Assembly (NCBI RefSeq): GCF_020531945.1
Contig: NZ_JAJATZ010000002.1
Coordinates: 496,001-560,000, forward strand
Reading direction: 5' to 3'
Source: Loktanella gaetbuli
GTDB taxonomy: Bacteria > Pseudomonadota > Alphaproteobacteria > Rhodobacterales > Rhodobacteraceae
DNA length: 64,000 nt
The notes under the pieces are model-generated. The model did no database searches, was not told the DNA's origin, and worked only from the letters and a program-made list of their open reading frames with translations. Positions 15,113 through 24,416 of this stretch are shown in pieces; positions within the stretch are counted from its first letter, which is position 1, and every line of letters starts with the position of its first letter. Made by a program: the position numbers and the translations under genes.

Positions 15113-17302
15113 TCACATCCCTGCGATGACCTTGTCCAGCGTCGCCGGATAGTCGCGCACGCGCACGCCGGTTGCATTGAAAATCGCATTCGTGATCGCA
15201 GCCGCGGCACCGCAGATTCCCAATTCTCCGATACCTTTGGCCTGCAACGGATTGGCCCAGTCGTCGCGTTCCTCCAGCAACTCGACGGTCAGTTGCGGCA
15301 CATCCGCATTCACCGGGATATGATACTCGGCCAGATTGTGGTTCGTCACATGCCCGTCACGCGGATCGAAAGCCATTTCTTCGGTCAGTGCGATGCCGAT
15401 ACCGAATGTCATCCCGCCCAGGCATTGCGAACGCGCGGTTTTCGCATTCAGAATCCGGCCTGCGGCAAAACTGCCATGCATTCTGCGGACACGGGTTTCC
15501 CCGGTTGCGGCATGAACGGCGACTTCGGCGAAGTAAGCGCCAAAGGTCGCCTGACGCACGGCCTTGGACGTGTCACCAGGGGTCACATGACCCAGCTTTG
15601 CGATCTCATCCCCGTTCAGGATATCGCTTAGCGCCTGTGTCTGGTTGGCATAGGTCGCGCGACCATCCTTCAGCATCAGGTCCGGTTCCGCCACATCCAG
15701 TCGTTCCGCAAGCTGCCGGCGGATCGCCTCGCAGGCGACATAGACCGATGTCCCACTGGAAGCCGCCCCCCATGACCCGCCCGAACCGGCCGACGGTGGC
15801 AAACCAGTGTCGCCCAGGACCACCGTGACCGCGTCGCGGGGCAGGCCCAGCATGTCGCCGGCAATCTGCCCCAGTATGGCATAGGTGCCGGTACCAATGT
15901 CGGTCATGTCAGTCTCGACGCGGGCCGTGCCGTCGGGCAACAGCGTGACGCGCGCCTGGCTTTCCATCAACATGTTGACGCGCGCGGCGGATGCCATGCC
16001 GTAGCCGATCAGCCACTCTCCCTCGCGCCGTTCTTTCAGTCCGGGCCTGTCGGCCCAACCGAATGCCTCTGCCCCACTTTCAAGTGCCTCGCGGAAACGG
16101 CTCGACGAAAAATCCTTGCCGCTCTCGGGATCTGTTTCGGGGATGTTGCGTAGCCGCAGCGCGACCGGATCAATGCCGATCTCGTGTGCCAGTTCGTCCA
16201 TCGCGTTTTCCAACACGGTGACCCCGACTGCCTCGCCGGGCGCGCGTACAGACCCCGCACACATGCGGTGCAGACGCACCAGATCCAACGACATCTGGCG
16301 GTTCGATCCGGCATACAGAAAATGCGACGCCTGAAGCACCGGTTCGGCGAATGTCTCGCCGGGCAGGTTCGATACGCGTGCATCATGACCAAGACCCGTC
16401 AGCCGCCCATCGCCATCCGCAGAAAGCCTGACGCGCTGGCGGGTTTCCGACCGCCGCATCGTCGCCTCATAGACCTGTGGCCGCGTGAGCGCGACCGATA
16501 CCGGGCGCCCCAGTTCCTGTGCCGCGATCGCGGCAGCAACGGCCTCGGGCGACAGCCCGAGCTTGGACCCGAAACCACCTCCGACAAAAGGCGATATGAT
16601 CCGCACACGGTCGGGGTGGATGCCCAGCGCATCGGCCAGTTCGTTCCGGTTGTATTTCAGCATCTGATAGCTGCCGCGCAGTGTCAGATCGTCACCGTCC
16701 CATGTCGCAATCGATGCATGAGGCTCCATCGGAGAACTGGAATGCGAGGGTGTGGAATAGACCACGTCGACGCTATGGGCCGCGTCGCGCATCGCACCAC
16801 CCAGATCGCCTTGATCGACCGCCTGCCCTTCTTGCGGCTCTACCGCTGCGGTGTCGGGATCGACGGTGACAGTTTCGCCGTTTTCCAGAACCACGGTCAG
16901 GGATTGCGCGGCATGGCGGGCCTGTTCGAAATTTTCGGCCACCACGAGGGCAATCAACTGTCCAGTATAGTCAGCATGTCGCGCACCCTGAATTGGCGCG
17001 GCATCGGCCGTGCCCTGCGCGGGGTTGCGCAGCAGCCGGTCATCCTGGATCACGGCCAGAACCCCCGGCATTGCGGCGACCGCATCGCGATTGGCCAGCG
17101 AGACCTTACCACTGTTGCCGGGGCTGCGCACCATGACCCCATGCACCATGCCCTCTATCTGCCACTCGTTGGCGTAGGTGGCGGTTCCGGTCACCTTGGA
17201 TGGACCATCCGGCCGATCCAGCGGCGCACCGACCAGCCCCTGCGCCATGTCATCCAGCCGGTGTTCCGTCGCCGGCGCGTCCATTTTGAAATGCTCGGTC
17301 AT
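15113..17302 (-). CDS. paoC: Aldehyde/xanthine oxidoreductase, molybdopterin-binding large subunit (PaoC/YagR type)
   Basis: 729 residues of the xanthine oxidase family molybdenum subunit, matching PaoC length. It begins with the small a/b-hammerhead domain (PLDRPDGPSKVTGTATYANE) and continues into the Moco-binding domain with FVGGGFGSKLG, RAPGEAVG and the C-terminal KGIGELGICG that carries the catalytic Glu. It oxidises aldehydes or N-heterocycles, passing electrons to the FeS and FAD subunits. The ATG at 17302 overlaps the stop of the FAD subunit in an ATGA; the frame is open upstream to 17485, but only inside that gene. No PaoD-like maturation gene is nearby. The substrate is not predictable. 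Confidence 0.92.
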   Translation of the reverse strand: MTEHFKMDAPATEHRLDDMAQGLVGAPLDRPDGPSKVTGTATYANEWQIEGMVHGVMVRSPGNSGKVSLANRDAVAAMPGVLAVIQDDRLLRNPAQGTADAAPIQGARHADYTGQLIALVVAENFEQARHAAQSLTVVLENGETVTVDPDTAAVEPQEGQAVDQGDLGGAMRDAAHSVDVVYSTPSHSSSPMEPHASIATWDGDDLTLRGSYQMLKYNRNELADALGIHPDRVRIISPFVGGGFGSKLGLSPEAVAAAIAAQELGRPVSVALTRPQVYEATMRRSETRQRVRLSADGDGRLTGLGHDARVSNLPGETFAEPVLQASHFLYAGSNRQMSLDLVRLHRMCAGSVRAPGEAVGVTVLENAMDELAHEIGIDPVALRLRNIPETDPESGKDFSSSRFREALESGAEAFGWADRPGLKERREGEWLIGYGMASAARVNMLMESQARVTLLPDGTARVETDMTDIGTGTYAILGQIAGDMLGLPRDAVTVVLGDTGLPPSAGSGGSWGAASSGTSVYVACEAIRRQLAERLDVAEPDLMLKDGRATYANQTQALSDILNGDEIAKLGHVTPGDTSKAVRQATFGAYFAEVAVHAATGETRVRRMHGSFAAGRILNAKTARSQCLGGMTFGIGIALTEEMAFDPRDGHVTNHNLAEYHIPVNADVPQLTVELLEERDDWANPLQAKGIGELGICGAAAAITNAIFNATGVRVRDYPATLDKVIAGM

Positions 17303-18285
17303 ATGCCTGCCTCTTGCGTCAGTTCCATCAGCACCGACACGAGCGTGCGACGCGTGAGGGGTATCTTGAAATCGTTTGCGCCAAAGCCGCGGGCCTCGGC
17401 CAACAACAGATCGGCCGCCTTGCCGAACAGCGCTTCGGACGGGGCCTGCCCGATCAGCAAATCCTCGACCTCTCGGTTCCGCCAAGGTTTCGGGGCCAGT
17501 CCGCCGAACGCAAGGTCGGCCCGCGTGATGCGGCCGTCCTCGACAGCGACGATCCCGGCAACGGACACGAGGGCAAAGGCATAGGATGCACGGTCGCGGA
17601 CCTTGCGATAGATTTGTCGCCCCTGGACAGGCGCAGGCAATATCACATCGGTGATCAATTCACCCGGCGCGAGTACCGTTTCGCGGTTAGGCCGGTCACC
17701 CGGCAGCAGATAGAGCGAATCCAAGGACAGACGTCGGGTCGTCCCGTCTTCCTTCAGCGTCTGCACCTCGGCTCCCAGTGCGCGCATGGCGACCGCCATG
17801 TCGCTGGGGTGGGTGGCGATGCAGTGTTCCGACGTACCCAGAACCGCAAGGATACGGTTAAAGCCTTCTTGTGCAGCACAGCCGGTTCCGGGTTCGCGTT
17901 TGTTGCAGGCAGATGCGCGGTCGTAGAAATAGAGGCAGCGTGTCCGTTGCAGCAGGTTTCCCCCGGTCGTCGCCTTGTTGCGCAGCTGTCCGCTGGCGCC
18001 GGCCAGCAAGGCGCGGCTCAGCACCGGCCAATTGCGACGCACGCGGCTGTCGTTGGCAAGATCGCTGTTGGTCACAAGAGCCCCGATCCGCAGGCCACCA
18101 TCGGCAGTGTCCTCGATCCCCTTCATCGCAAGGCGATTGATATCCACCAGGGTTTCGGGCGACATCACCTCAAGCTTCATCAGGTCGATCAGGTTCGTTC
18201 CACCGGCGATGAATGCAGCACCGCCCGCGGCATCACGCACGGCACCTTCGGCGCTGTCTGCGCGCACATAGTCAAAGGACCTCAT
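17299..18285 (-). CDS. paoB: Aldehyde oxidoreductase FAD-binding subunit (PaoB/YagS type)
   Basis: 328 residues of the molybdopterin dehydrogenase FAD-binding family, starting MRSFDYVRADSAEGAV. The FAD site phrase AFIAGGTNLIDLMKLEV lies at about 22-38. The insert with RCLYFYD, CNKREPGTGC and HCIATHPSDM carries the Cys residues that bind an extra [4Fe-4S] cluster in PaoB and related enzymes. The start overlaps the 2Fe-2S subunit stop (ATGA at 18285-18282). It relays electrons from the Fe-S subunit to the final acceptor. Confidence 0.92.
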   Translation of the reverse strand: MRSFDYVRADSAEGAVRDAAGGAAFIAGGTNLIDLMKLEVMSPETLVDINRLAMKGIEDTADGGLRIGALVTNSDLANDSRVRRNWPVLSRALLAGASGQLRNKATTGGNLLQRTRCLYFYDRASACNKREPGTGCAAQEGFNRILAVLGTSEHCIATHPSDMAVAMRALGAEVQTLKEDGTTRRLSLDSLYLLPGDRPNRETVLAPGELITDVILPAPVQGRQIYRKVRDRASYAFALVSVAGIVAVEDGRITRADLAFGGLAPKPWRNREVEDLLIGQAPSEALFGKAADLLLAEARGFGANDFKIPLTRRTLVSVLMELTQEAGI

Positions 18286-18788
18286 GCGCCCTTCTCCGCG
18301 GCTTTGCGAATAGCCTCGACGATATTGGGATAGGCTGCGCATCTGCACAGGTTCCCGCTCATCCGCTCAGAGATTTCCGCGTCGGTCAGTTCACCGCCAT
18401 TGGCGATATCGTCCGTGACATGGCTGGGCCAACCATTGCGGACCTCTTCGAGCATCGCGGTAGCCGAACAGATCTGCCCGGGCGTGCAGTAGCCGCATTG
18501 GAAACCGTCCTCTTCAACAAACGCCGCTTGCAGCGCGCTCAGGTTGTCCGGCTGCCCGATCCCCTCGATCGTGGTGACCTCGTCCCCGTCATGCATGCAG
18601 GCCAGCGTAAGGCATGAATTGATGCGCCGCCCGTTGACGATGACCGTACAGGCACCGCATTGCCCATGATCGCAGCCCTTTTTGCTCCCCGTCAGCCCGA
18701 GGTGGTGACGCAAGACGTCCAGCAGCGTCGTGCGTGGATCGAGATCCAACCTGTGCTGCGTTCCATTGATTGCCAGATTTGTTTCCAT
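18282..18788 (-). CDS. paoA: Aldehyde oxidoreductase 2Fe-2S subunit (PaoA/YagT type)
   Basis: 168 residues carrying two 2Fe-2S clusters. The plant-type cluster ligands are in GCDHGQCGACTV and NSCLTLAC; the second cluster's are in FQCGYCTPGQ and LCRCAAYPNI. Unlike E. coli PaoA there is no Tat signal upstream of METNLAING, so this enzyme is predicted to be cytoplasmic. It is the first gene of the three-gene paoABC-like operon. Confidence 0.92.
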   Translation of the reverse strand: METNLAINGTQHRLDLDPRTTLLDVLRHHLGLTGSKKGCDHGQCGACTVIVNGRRINSCLTLACMHDGDEVTTIEGIGQPDNLSALQAAFVEEDGFQCGYCTPGQICSATAMLEEVRNGWPSHVTDDIANGGELTDAEISERMSGNLCRCAAYPNIVEAIRKAAEKGA

Positions 18789-19305
18789 GGGACGACGCTC
18801 CGATTATGGGTCATGATTCGTGAACCAACCGGCATCGCATTCATAAGTTCCGCGCTTGGGCAAAATGCGGCAGTTTTCATCCCGCGACGCGCGAGAGCAA
18901 CATCTGGTTGGCCAGGGAAGCGGGGTCCTAGGTAGCGTTCCCGACAATCATGTGCCTCGGGCCTTCGCGCATCAAACCAAACCACCCACTCCCATCCACA
19001 CGGATGCCGGGACTGAAATTCCAGTAGCGTCAGACAATGCGATTGTGATCGAAAACTGACATACCTTCTCGCATGGGACCTCAGCACACGCATCCGAACA
19101 GATTTGGCTCGATGGGGTATCCCAAGTTAGTCGCGACCTATAAATTTGGACACAAGCCGCTGTCCATCAACCTTGTTCTAGCCACGTGGCCGAAAGGTCG
19201 AAGGTGCGCGCCGGCTGAGGGGACTTCATAATCAAAAAATAGGGTGGCGAACGTATGTCGCTGAGCCCCACCTCAAGTCATCGAAATACATAGAATATGG
19301 GGTGG
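18789..19305. other. About 520-bp gap with a partial tRNA-like segment
   Basis: No convincing coding sequence on either strand. The frames present are shadows of paoA or lack ribosome binding sites. Its right end holds a 40-nt segment resembling the 5' half of tRNA-Ser, annotated separately. It presumably also contains the promoter for the paoABC-like operon, but no specific box was identified. Confidence 0.5.
19184..19223 (+). repeat. Inverted partial copy of the tRNA-Ser 5' half
   Basis: The plus strand matches the first half of the minus-strand tRNA-Ser(GCT) at 31 of 40 positions. The block ACGTGGCCGA, the D-arm block GGTCGAAGG and much of the anticodon arm are preserved, with a degraded anticodon loop. 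It cannot fold as a full tRNA. It is probably a relic of duplication or of integration and excision at the tRNA gene. Confidence 0.5.
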
Positions 19306-19395
19306 TGGCGGAGACGAAGGGATTCGAACCCTCGAGACCCTTCCGGGCCTACTCCCTTAGCAGGGGAGCGCCTTCGACCACTCGGCCACGTCTCC
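19306..19395 (-). tRNA. tRNA-Ser (anticodon GCT)
   Basis: 90 nt including an encoded CCA (19308-19306). The acceptor stem GGAGACG (19395-19389) pairs with 19316-19310. The D-arm reads GGCCGAGTGGTCGAAGGC, the anticodon loop CTGCTAA places GCT at 19361-19359, and a class II variable arm and a GGTTCGAATCC T-arm follow. It decodes AGC/AGU serine codons. Class II tRNAs with a long variable arm are Ser, Leu or bacterial Tyr; the anticodon fixes Ser. Confidence 0.97.
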
Positions 19396-19484
19396 GCCGA
19401 CGCGTTTAACGGGCGCTCCACCGGGAAACAAGGTGTAAATCCACCGGTTGAGGCAACAAATACCGAATGACCGGACAGGCTTCT

Positions 19485-19865
19485 TCATTCGTCCTGCGTT
19501 GCAGCGGCAAACGGATCCGGGTTGCAGCGATCATAGACAAAGGCATAGCCATTCCAGACCATGATGATGCCGTCGTCTTCGGCCTTGTCCATGACCATCG
19601 CGCGTTCAGTGAATTGCTGATCTTCGCCGCTGCATTGCATTGTATAGAGCAGCGCATCCATATCGAGGACATTGACCGGGTCGGACATCCGGCATTCGGC
19701 CTCGACACCGTAGAAGATTCCTTCTGCGATCCGCACTGCGCCGCCATCCACACCGACCAGCGCGCATTCCGAATTCGCGGTTTGTTTGTAGGTCCCGTCG
19801 TAGGGTCCGGCGAACACCGGCGAGGCCATCAGGCTCAGGCTGATCGTGCGAATGATGACGCGCAT
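19485..19865 (-). CDS. Hypothetical secreted protein
   Basis: 126 residues with a signal peptide (about 1-19, ending SPVFA). The mature part has a single-domain look with Cys residues in NSECALVG, EAECRMSD, TMQCSGED and YDRCNPDP, which could form two disulfides in the periplasm. ATG 19865 is supported by AAGGGAG 8 nt upstream; the longer open frame has no support. The family is not recognised. It is divergent from the secretion ABC gene, so it could share its promoter region, but nothing marks it as a type I substrate. Confidence 0.75.
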   Translation of the reverse strand: MRVIIRTISLSLMASPVFAGPYDGTYKQTANSECALVGVDGGAVRIAEGIFYGVEAECRMSDPVNVLDMDALLYTMQCSGEDQQFTERAMVMDKAEDDGIIMVWNGYAFVYDRCNPDPFAAATQDE

Positions 19866-20072
19866 TGCGGCGACTCCCTTATCGTGCGCTGCCACATTAC
19901 GCACCGCGGCACCATCTGTCATCTCTTGCGCATTAACTGCATCTTGACCCGACTTGGCACAAGCTCGGTTCGGATCATCGAGGCCGATGTCACCTCTGCA
20001 TCGCGGCCTCGTGAATCCTGAATGACGTGAACCCGGACAGGTCGAAACAGGATCTGCCACAGGAAAGCTGAC

Positions 20073-21818
20073 ATGCAGGCTTTTGAACAATTGCGCCGTG
20101 CCGGGCGCACCGAACTGCAAGCCGTCTACCGCGAAGGCTTGCCGCTGTGCTGGGTCGTCGGGCTTTTCAGCCTGGTCGTGAACATGCTGATGCTGGCCGG
20201 ACCGATCTACATGCTGAACGTCTATGACCGCGTGTTGGGGTCGCGCAGTCTGGAAACCCTGGTCGCACTCACGATCCTGGTAGCATTCCTATATGCGATG
20301 ATGGGGCTGCTCGATGTGATGCGCGGTTGGATCATGATGCGTCTGGCCGCGCGTTTTCAGACCCGGCTCGATCGCCGGGTCTTTGACGCCGTTTTGCAGG
20401 CGAACGCGTCACAACCGGCATCTCTTCAAGGACAGGCAGGACTGCGCGACCTGGATGCCGTGCAAAGGTTGATCGCCTCTCCTGCCTTGCTGTCGGCGTT
20501 TGACCTACCGTGGATGCCGCTCTTTTTCCTCGGGATATTCGTCTTTCACCCGCTGCTGGGCAGCCTTGCACTGGCGGGATGCGCCGCTCTGATCGTCTTG
20601 GCGGTGATCAACCGCTGTGTGACGCGCGCACCACTTTCGACAGCGCAGGCCGCACGGCAAGAGGCAGAAACCCAATGCGCATACATCCACAACGCCAGCC
20701 AGGTGATCCAGGCGATGGGCATGCGCGCCGACAGTTACGCCCGGTGGCAGGCCGCGCGTGATCGGGCGCTGGATGCAGGCCTCACTGCCGCACAGACCAG
20801 CAGTACCTGTACTGGCCTGATCAAGACACTTCGCCTGTTCTTGCAATCGGCGATGCTGGGGCTGGGGGCATATCTTGTGCTGCGCGGTGAACTGACCCCT
20901 GGTGGGATGATCGCGGGGTCCATCCTGATGGCGCGCGCGCTCTTGCCTGTCGAACAGATCGTTGCGCAGTGGACCGTATTCCAACAGGGACGCGCGGCGT
21001 GGCAAAACCTGTCGGTCCTACTGGGCGTCAATCCAGTGCCGCACAGACGCATGTGCCTGCCACCGCCCCGCGCAGATGTGCTGGTCGATCAGATCACCGT
21101 TGTGCCGCCGGGTGCGCATCAGGCGGTGTTGCGCATGGTCAGTTTCGCAGTCGCACCAGGCCAGGCCGTCGGCGTCATCGGTGCGTCAGGCGCAGGCAAA
21201 TCGGCGCTGGCGCGCGCATTGACCGGCGTTTGGCGACCAGCCGGTGGAACGATCCGGCTTGGTGACGCAGCACTGGACCAATACGATCCCGACGTATTGG
21301 GTCGGCACATCGGGTATCTGCCACAGCAGGTGCAACTATGCGAAGGCACCATCAGGGACAACATTGCCCGCATGTCAATGCAGCCGGACGATGCCGCAGT
21401 CGTCACGGCCGCCAGGCAGGCGGGGGCCCACGACATGATCCTGCGCCTGCCGGGTGGCTACGACACGCGCGTGGCGACCGGTGGGGGCAACCTGTCGGGG
21501 GGGCAAATCCAGCGTATCGGTCTGGCGCGCGCGCTGTATGGCGACCCGGTCCTGCTGGTTCTGGACGAACCCAACAGCAACCTTGACGATGACGGTTCTG
21601 CCGCGCTGAACATGGCCATTCGCACAGCCAAGACCGCCGGCAAGACTGTCTTCATCATGGCGCACCGGCCGGCGGCAATCCGGGAATGCGACCTGTTGCT
21701 CGTGCTCGAAGGCGGGACATGCCGGGCGTTCGGACCCAAGGATTCCGTGATGCGCAAGGTGCTGCACAACGCAAGGGACATCCAACCCCTACCGGCCAAG
21801 GCCGCCGGAATACCATGA
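20073..21818 (+). CDS. Type I secretion system ABC permease/ATPase (PrtD family)
   Basis: 581 residues with fused membrane and ATPase domains. Six helices span about residues 25-300, starting with LPLCWVVGLFSLVVNMLMLA and the phrase YMLNVYDRVLGSRS typical of PrtD/LapB-type exporters. The ATPase domain has Walker A GASGAGKS (about 370), signature LSGGQ and Walker B LLVLDEPNSNLDDDG. There is no C39 peptidase or CLD domain at the N-terminus. It should export an unfolded C-terminally tagged protein together with the HlyD-type partner that follows with an ATGA overlap. No RTX substrate or TolC gene is in the neighbourhood. Confidence 0.93.
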   Translation: MQAFEQLRRAGRTELQAVYREGLPLCWVVGLFSLVVNMLMLAGPIYMLNVYDRVLGSRSLETLVALTILVAFLYAMMGLLDVMRGWIMMRLAARFQTRLDRRVFDAVLQANASQPASLQGQAGLRDLDAVQRLIASPALLSAFDLPWMPLFFLGIFVFHPLLGSLALAGCAALIVLAVINRCVTRAPLSTAQAARQEAETQCAYIHNASQVIQAMGMRADSYARWQAARDRALDAGLTAAQTSSTCTGLIKTLRLFLQSAMLGLGAYLVLRGELTPGGMIAGSILMARALLPVEQIVAQWTVFQQGRAAWQNLSVLLGVNPVPHRRMCLPPPRADVLVDQITVVPPGAHQAVLRMVSFAVAPGQAVGVIGASGAGKSALARALTGVWRPAGGTIRLGDAALDQYDPDVLGRHIGYLPQQVQLCEGTIRDNIARMSMQPDDAAVVTAARQAGAHDMILRLPGGYDTRVATGGGNLSGGQIQRIGLARALYGDPVLLVLDEPNSNLDDDGSAALNMAIRTAKTAGKTVFIMAHRPAAIRECDLLLVLEGGTCRAFGPKDSVMRKVLHNARDIQPLPAKAAGIP

Positions 21819-23116
21819 CCAGGCACGTCACCGACCGCTGGTCCGCGCGTGGTCCGGTGATCTCGGGTGGTTTGACTTTGTTGATGCTGCTGTGCGGCCT
21901 GGGGGGATGGGCCGTGCTGGCAAATATCAGCGGCGCGGTCATCAGTCCGGGACAGGTCGAGGTCGACCGCAGCAGGCAGATCGTCCAGCACCCCGACGGC
22001 GGCATCGTTGACCGTATCCTCGTGGGCGAAGGCCAGGCGGTTCAGGCTGGTGATCTGTTGATTGCGCTGGACCATGACGAGTTGGCCGGCGCGCTGGCGG
22101 CGGTCGACGCGCAGATATTGGACATGCGCGCGCAGCAGGCCCGGCTTGTGGCGGAACGCGACGGCGACAGCGCCGTCCAGTTTGCCCATGACCTGCGATC
22201 GGCGGGCGGCGCGGCACAAGATGTCATCGACGGACAACGCAGGCTCTTTGCGGCAAGGATCGACACAATCCGCAGCAAGACCGCACAACTCACCCGGCAA
22301 CGCCAACAAATCGCAGCGCAGGTTTTGGGTCTGGACGCGCAACAGGCCGCGCTGACCACGCAGCGCGACCTGATTGCCAGTGCTTTGGCCGACCAGCAAT
22401 CGCTGCTGAATCGCGGATTGGCGCAGGCCAGCATGGTCATGGCGCTGCAACGCGAACAGGCAGAACTGGCAGGACGCTTGGGGCAGGTGATGGCCGAAAC
22501 CGCACGGGCCGCCGAACGGATGACGGAAATCGACATTCAGATTGCTGGCCTCACCATGACGCGCCGCGAAGAGGCGATCACAAACCTGCGCAATCTGCGC
22601 GCCAGCATGCTGGACCTTGCCGAACACCGCAGGCTGTTGCAACACCGTGTGGACCGTCTGGCAATCCGCGCGCCGGTGTCCGGCGTGGTCTATGGGCTGC
22701 GTGTCCATGCACCCCGGTCGGTGGTCCAGCCGGCAGATCCCCTGATGTATCTGGTGCCGCAGGACCGACCGCGCATCATCACCATCCGGGTAAGGGTCGG
22801 GGACGTCGAACAGCTGTTTCCGGGCCAGCAGGCGACGGTGCGATTTCCCGCATTCGACCAGCGCCGCACGCCTGAACTGTCCGCACAGGTGACCCAGATC
22901 AGCGCCGATGCCTTTGAGGATGCACAATCAGGCATACCATTTTTTCGCGCAGAGGTTGAATTGAATCCCGGTGAAATCGACCGCCTGCCCCCTGACCTGA
23001 TACTGATCCCCGGCATGCCGGTCGAGGTTTTCGTGCGGACCGCCGGACGGTCCCCGCTGTCCTATCTGATCAAGCCGCTGTCGGACTATTTCGCCCGGGC
23101 CTTCCGCGAGTCGTGA
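21815..23116 (+). CDS. Type I secretion membrane fusion protein (HlyD family)
   Basis: 433 residues. A short cytoplasmic N-terminus is followed by one transmembrane helix (about 17-38). A biotinyl/lipoyl-like half-motif follows (VEVDRSRQIVQHPDGGIVDRILVGEGQAVQAGDLLI), then a long coiled coil (about 90-290). The second lipoyl half is at LAIRAPVSGVVYGLRV, and a beta-barrel domain ends the protein. It bridges the inner-membrane ABC exporter and an outer-membrane TolC. ATG 21815 overlaps the ABC gene stop in an ATGA; the frame is open upstream only within that gene. Confidence 0.93.
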   Translation: MTRHVTDRWSARGPVISGGLTLLMLLCGLGGWAVLANISGAVISPGQVEVDRSRQIVQHPDGGIVDRILVGEGQAVQAGDLLIALDHDELAGALAAVDAQILDMRAQQARLVAERDGDSAVQFAHDLRSAGGAAQDVIDGQRRLFAARIDTIRSKTAQLTRQRQQIAAQVLGLDAQQAALTTQRDLIASALADQQSLLNRGLAQASMVMALQREQAELAGRLGQVMAETARAAERMTEIDIQIAGLTMTRREEAITNLRNLRASMLDLAEHRRLLQHRVDRLAIRAPVSGVVYGLRVHAPRSVVQPADPLMYLVPQDRPRIITIRVRVGDVEQLFPGQQATVRFPAFDQRRTPELSAQVTQISADAFEDAQSGIPFFRAEVELNPGEIDRLPPDLILIPGMPVEVFVRTAGRSPLSYLIKPLSDYFARAFRES

Positions 23117-23174
23117 TTGCCCTTTGCGCCCTGCCCGCGTAGCGTCGGCCCAAACCCGACAGGAGCGCGCGCAC

Positions 23175-23636
23175 ATGAGCAAGATCGAAGAAAAACTGGC
23201 CCAGATGGACGTCACCCTTCCGGACGCTCCGCCCCCGGCGGCAAATTATGTGCCCTATGTCGTCACCGGCAACATGGTCTATGTGTCTGGCCAGATCTCC
23301 CAGGGGGCGCAGGGCAACATGCTGGGCAAACTGGGTGAAACAGCATCCGTCGAGGATGGTGTCGCCGCGGCGCGTGCCTGTGCAATCAGCCTTTTGGCGC
23401 AGCTCAAGGCGGCATGCGACGGTGACATCGACCGGCTGGTCCGCGTGATCAAGCTGACCGGGTTCGTCAATTCGACCAGCGGATTTACCGACCAACCAAA
23501 AGTCATCAACGGTGCCTCTGATTTTCTGGTCGCAGCCTTGGGTGACAAGGGACGGCACGCGCGGTCGGCTGTCTCTGCGGCGTCACTGCCCCTTGGAGTC
23601 ATGGTCGAGATCGAAGCGATCTTTGAAATCGCGTGA
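23175..23636 (+). CDS. RidA family (YjgF/YER057c/UK114) protein
   Basis: 153 residues, the long RidA subfamily. Family phrases are NMVYVSGQIS, the Arg/Thr-bearing segment LVRVIKLTGFVNSTSGF, and the C-terminal SLPLGVMVEIEAIFEI. RidA proteins hydrolyse reactive enamine/imine intermediates, but this subfamily is less well characterised. ATG 23175 has GGAG about 10 nt upstream. It overlaps the next gene by one base (TGATG) and so heads a tightly packed chain that runs to 26739. Confidence 0.88.
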   Translation: MSKIEEKLAQMDVTLPDAPPPAANYVPYVVTGNMVYVSGQISQGAQGNMLGKLGETASVEDGVAAARACAISLLAQLKAACDGDIDRLVRVIKLTGFVNSTSGFTDQPKVINGASDFLVAALGDKGRHARSAVSAASLPLGVMVEIEAIFEIA

Positions 23637-24385
23637 TGCTGCCATCGTCCTTTCTCGCGCGGCCCATCGCGCACCGCGCCTATCATCACGCAGGCAAAGG
23701 CCGCGCTGAAAACGCCTTGTCATCCGTCGCTGCTGCTGTGGAAGAAGGCTATGGTATCGAGGTCGATCTGCAATGCGCATCTGACGGGGTGCCTGTCGTG
23801 TTTCACGACTACGACCTGCGGCGCATGACGATCGAAATGGGGCCGATCGCACAGCGCAGCAGCGCGCAGCTGGCCCAAATTCCGCTGATGGGCGACGGCG
23901 GCACGATCCCGACGCTGCAACAGCTGCTAGAGGTTGTGGCAGGCCGGGTGCCGCTGCTGCTGGAAATCAAGGATCAGGACGGCGGCCTGGGCCCCAATAC
24001 CGGACCCATCGGCCGGGCCGTCGCTGCGCTGCTGGAACATTACACCGGCGACGTGGCCGTCATGTCGTTCAATCCTCACCATGTTGCGGAAATGGCCCGT
24101 GTCGCTCCCGATGTGCCGCGTGGGTTGACGACCGGTGGCTTTGACATCGCAGGCTGGCCCACCATCCCGCAGCCAACTCTGGAACGGCTGTCGGGCATTC
24201 CCGACTACGATCATGTGGGGGCCAGTTTCATCAGCCATGACCGCACGGAACTGGATCACCCACAGGTGGCAGACCTCAAATCCCGCGGGGCGCAGGTGCT
24301 GACATGGACCATCAAATCGCCCGAACAAGAGGCAGAAGCCCGCAAAATCGCGGACAACATCACATTCGAGGGCTACCCGGCTTGA
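23636..24385 (+). CDS. Glycerophosphodiester phosphodiesterase
   Basis: 249 residues, a GDPD TIM barrel, probably cytoplasmic as no signal peptide is seen. Catalytic motifs are present: IAHRAYHHAGKGRAENALSS (His, Arg, Glu-Asn), EVDLQCASDGVPVVFHDYDL (Glu, Asp, His) and LLLEIKDQ. The reaction is hydrolysis of deacylated phospholipids to glycerol-3-phosphate and an alcohol. ATG 23636 is chosen over GTG 23633. The last base of the RidA stop is its first base. Confidence 0.9.
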   Translation: MLPSSFLARPIAHRAYHHAGKGRAENALSSVAAAVEEGYGIEVDLQCASDGVPVVFHDYDLRRMTIEMGPIAQRSSAQLAQIPLMGDGGTIPTLQQLLEVVAGRVPLLLEIKDQDGGLGPNTGPIGRAVAALLEHYTGDVAVMSFNPHHVAEMARVAPDVPRGLTTGGFDIAGWPTIPQPTLERLSGIPDYDHVGASFISHDRTELDHPQVADLKSRGAQVLTWTIKSPEQEAEARKIADNITFEGYPA

Positions 24386-24416
24386 CGCCGTGGGCCTGCC
24401 GCCCACGTTGCACCCC

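Noticed and set aside
17314..18333. Long plus-strand frame opposite the FAD subunit gene
   Set aside because: Antisense shadow with no recognisable domain.
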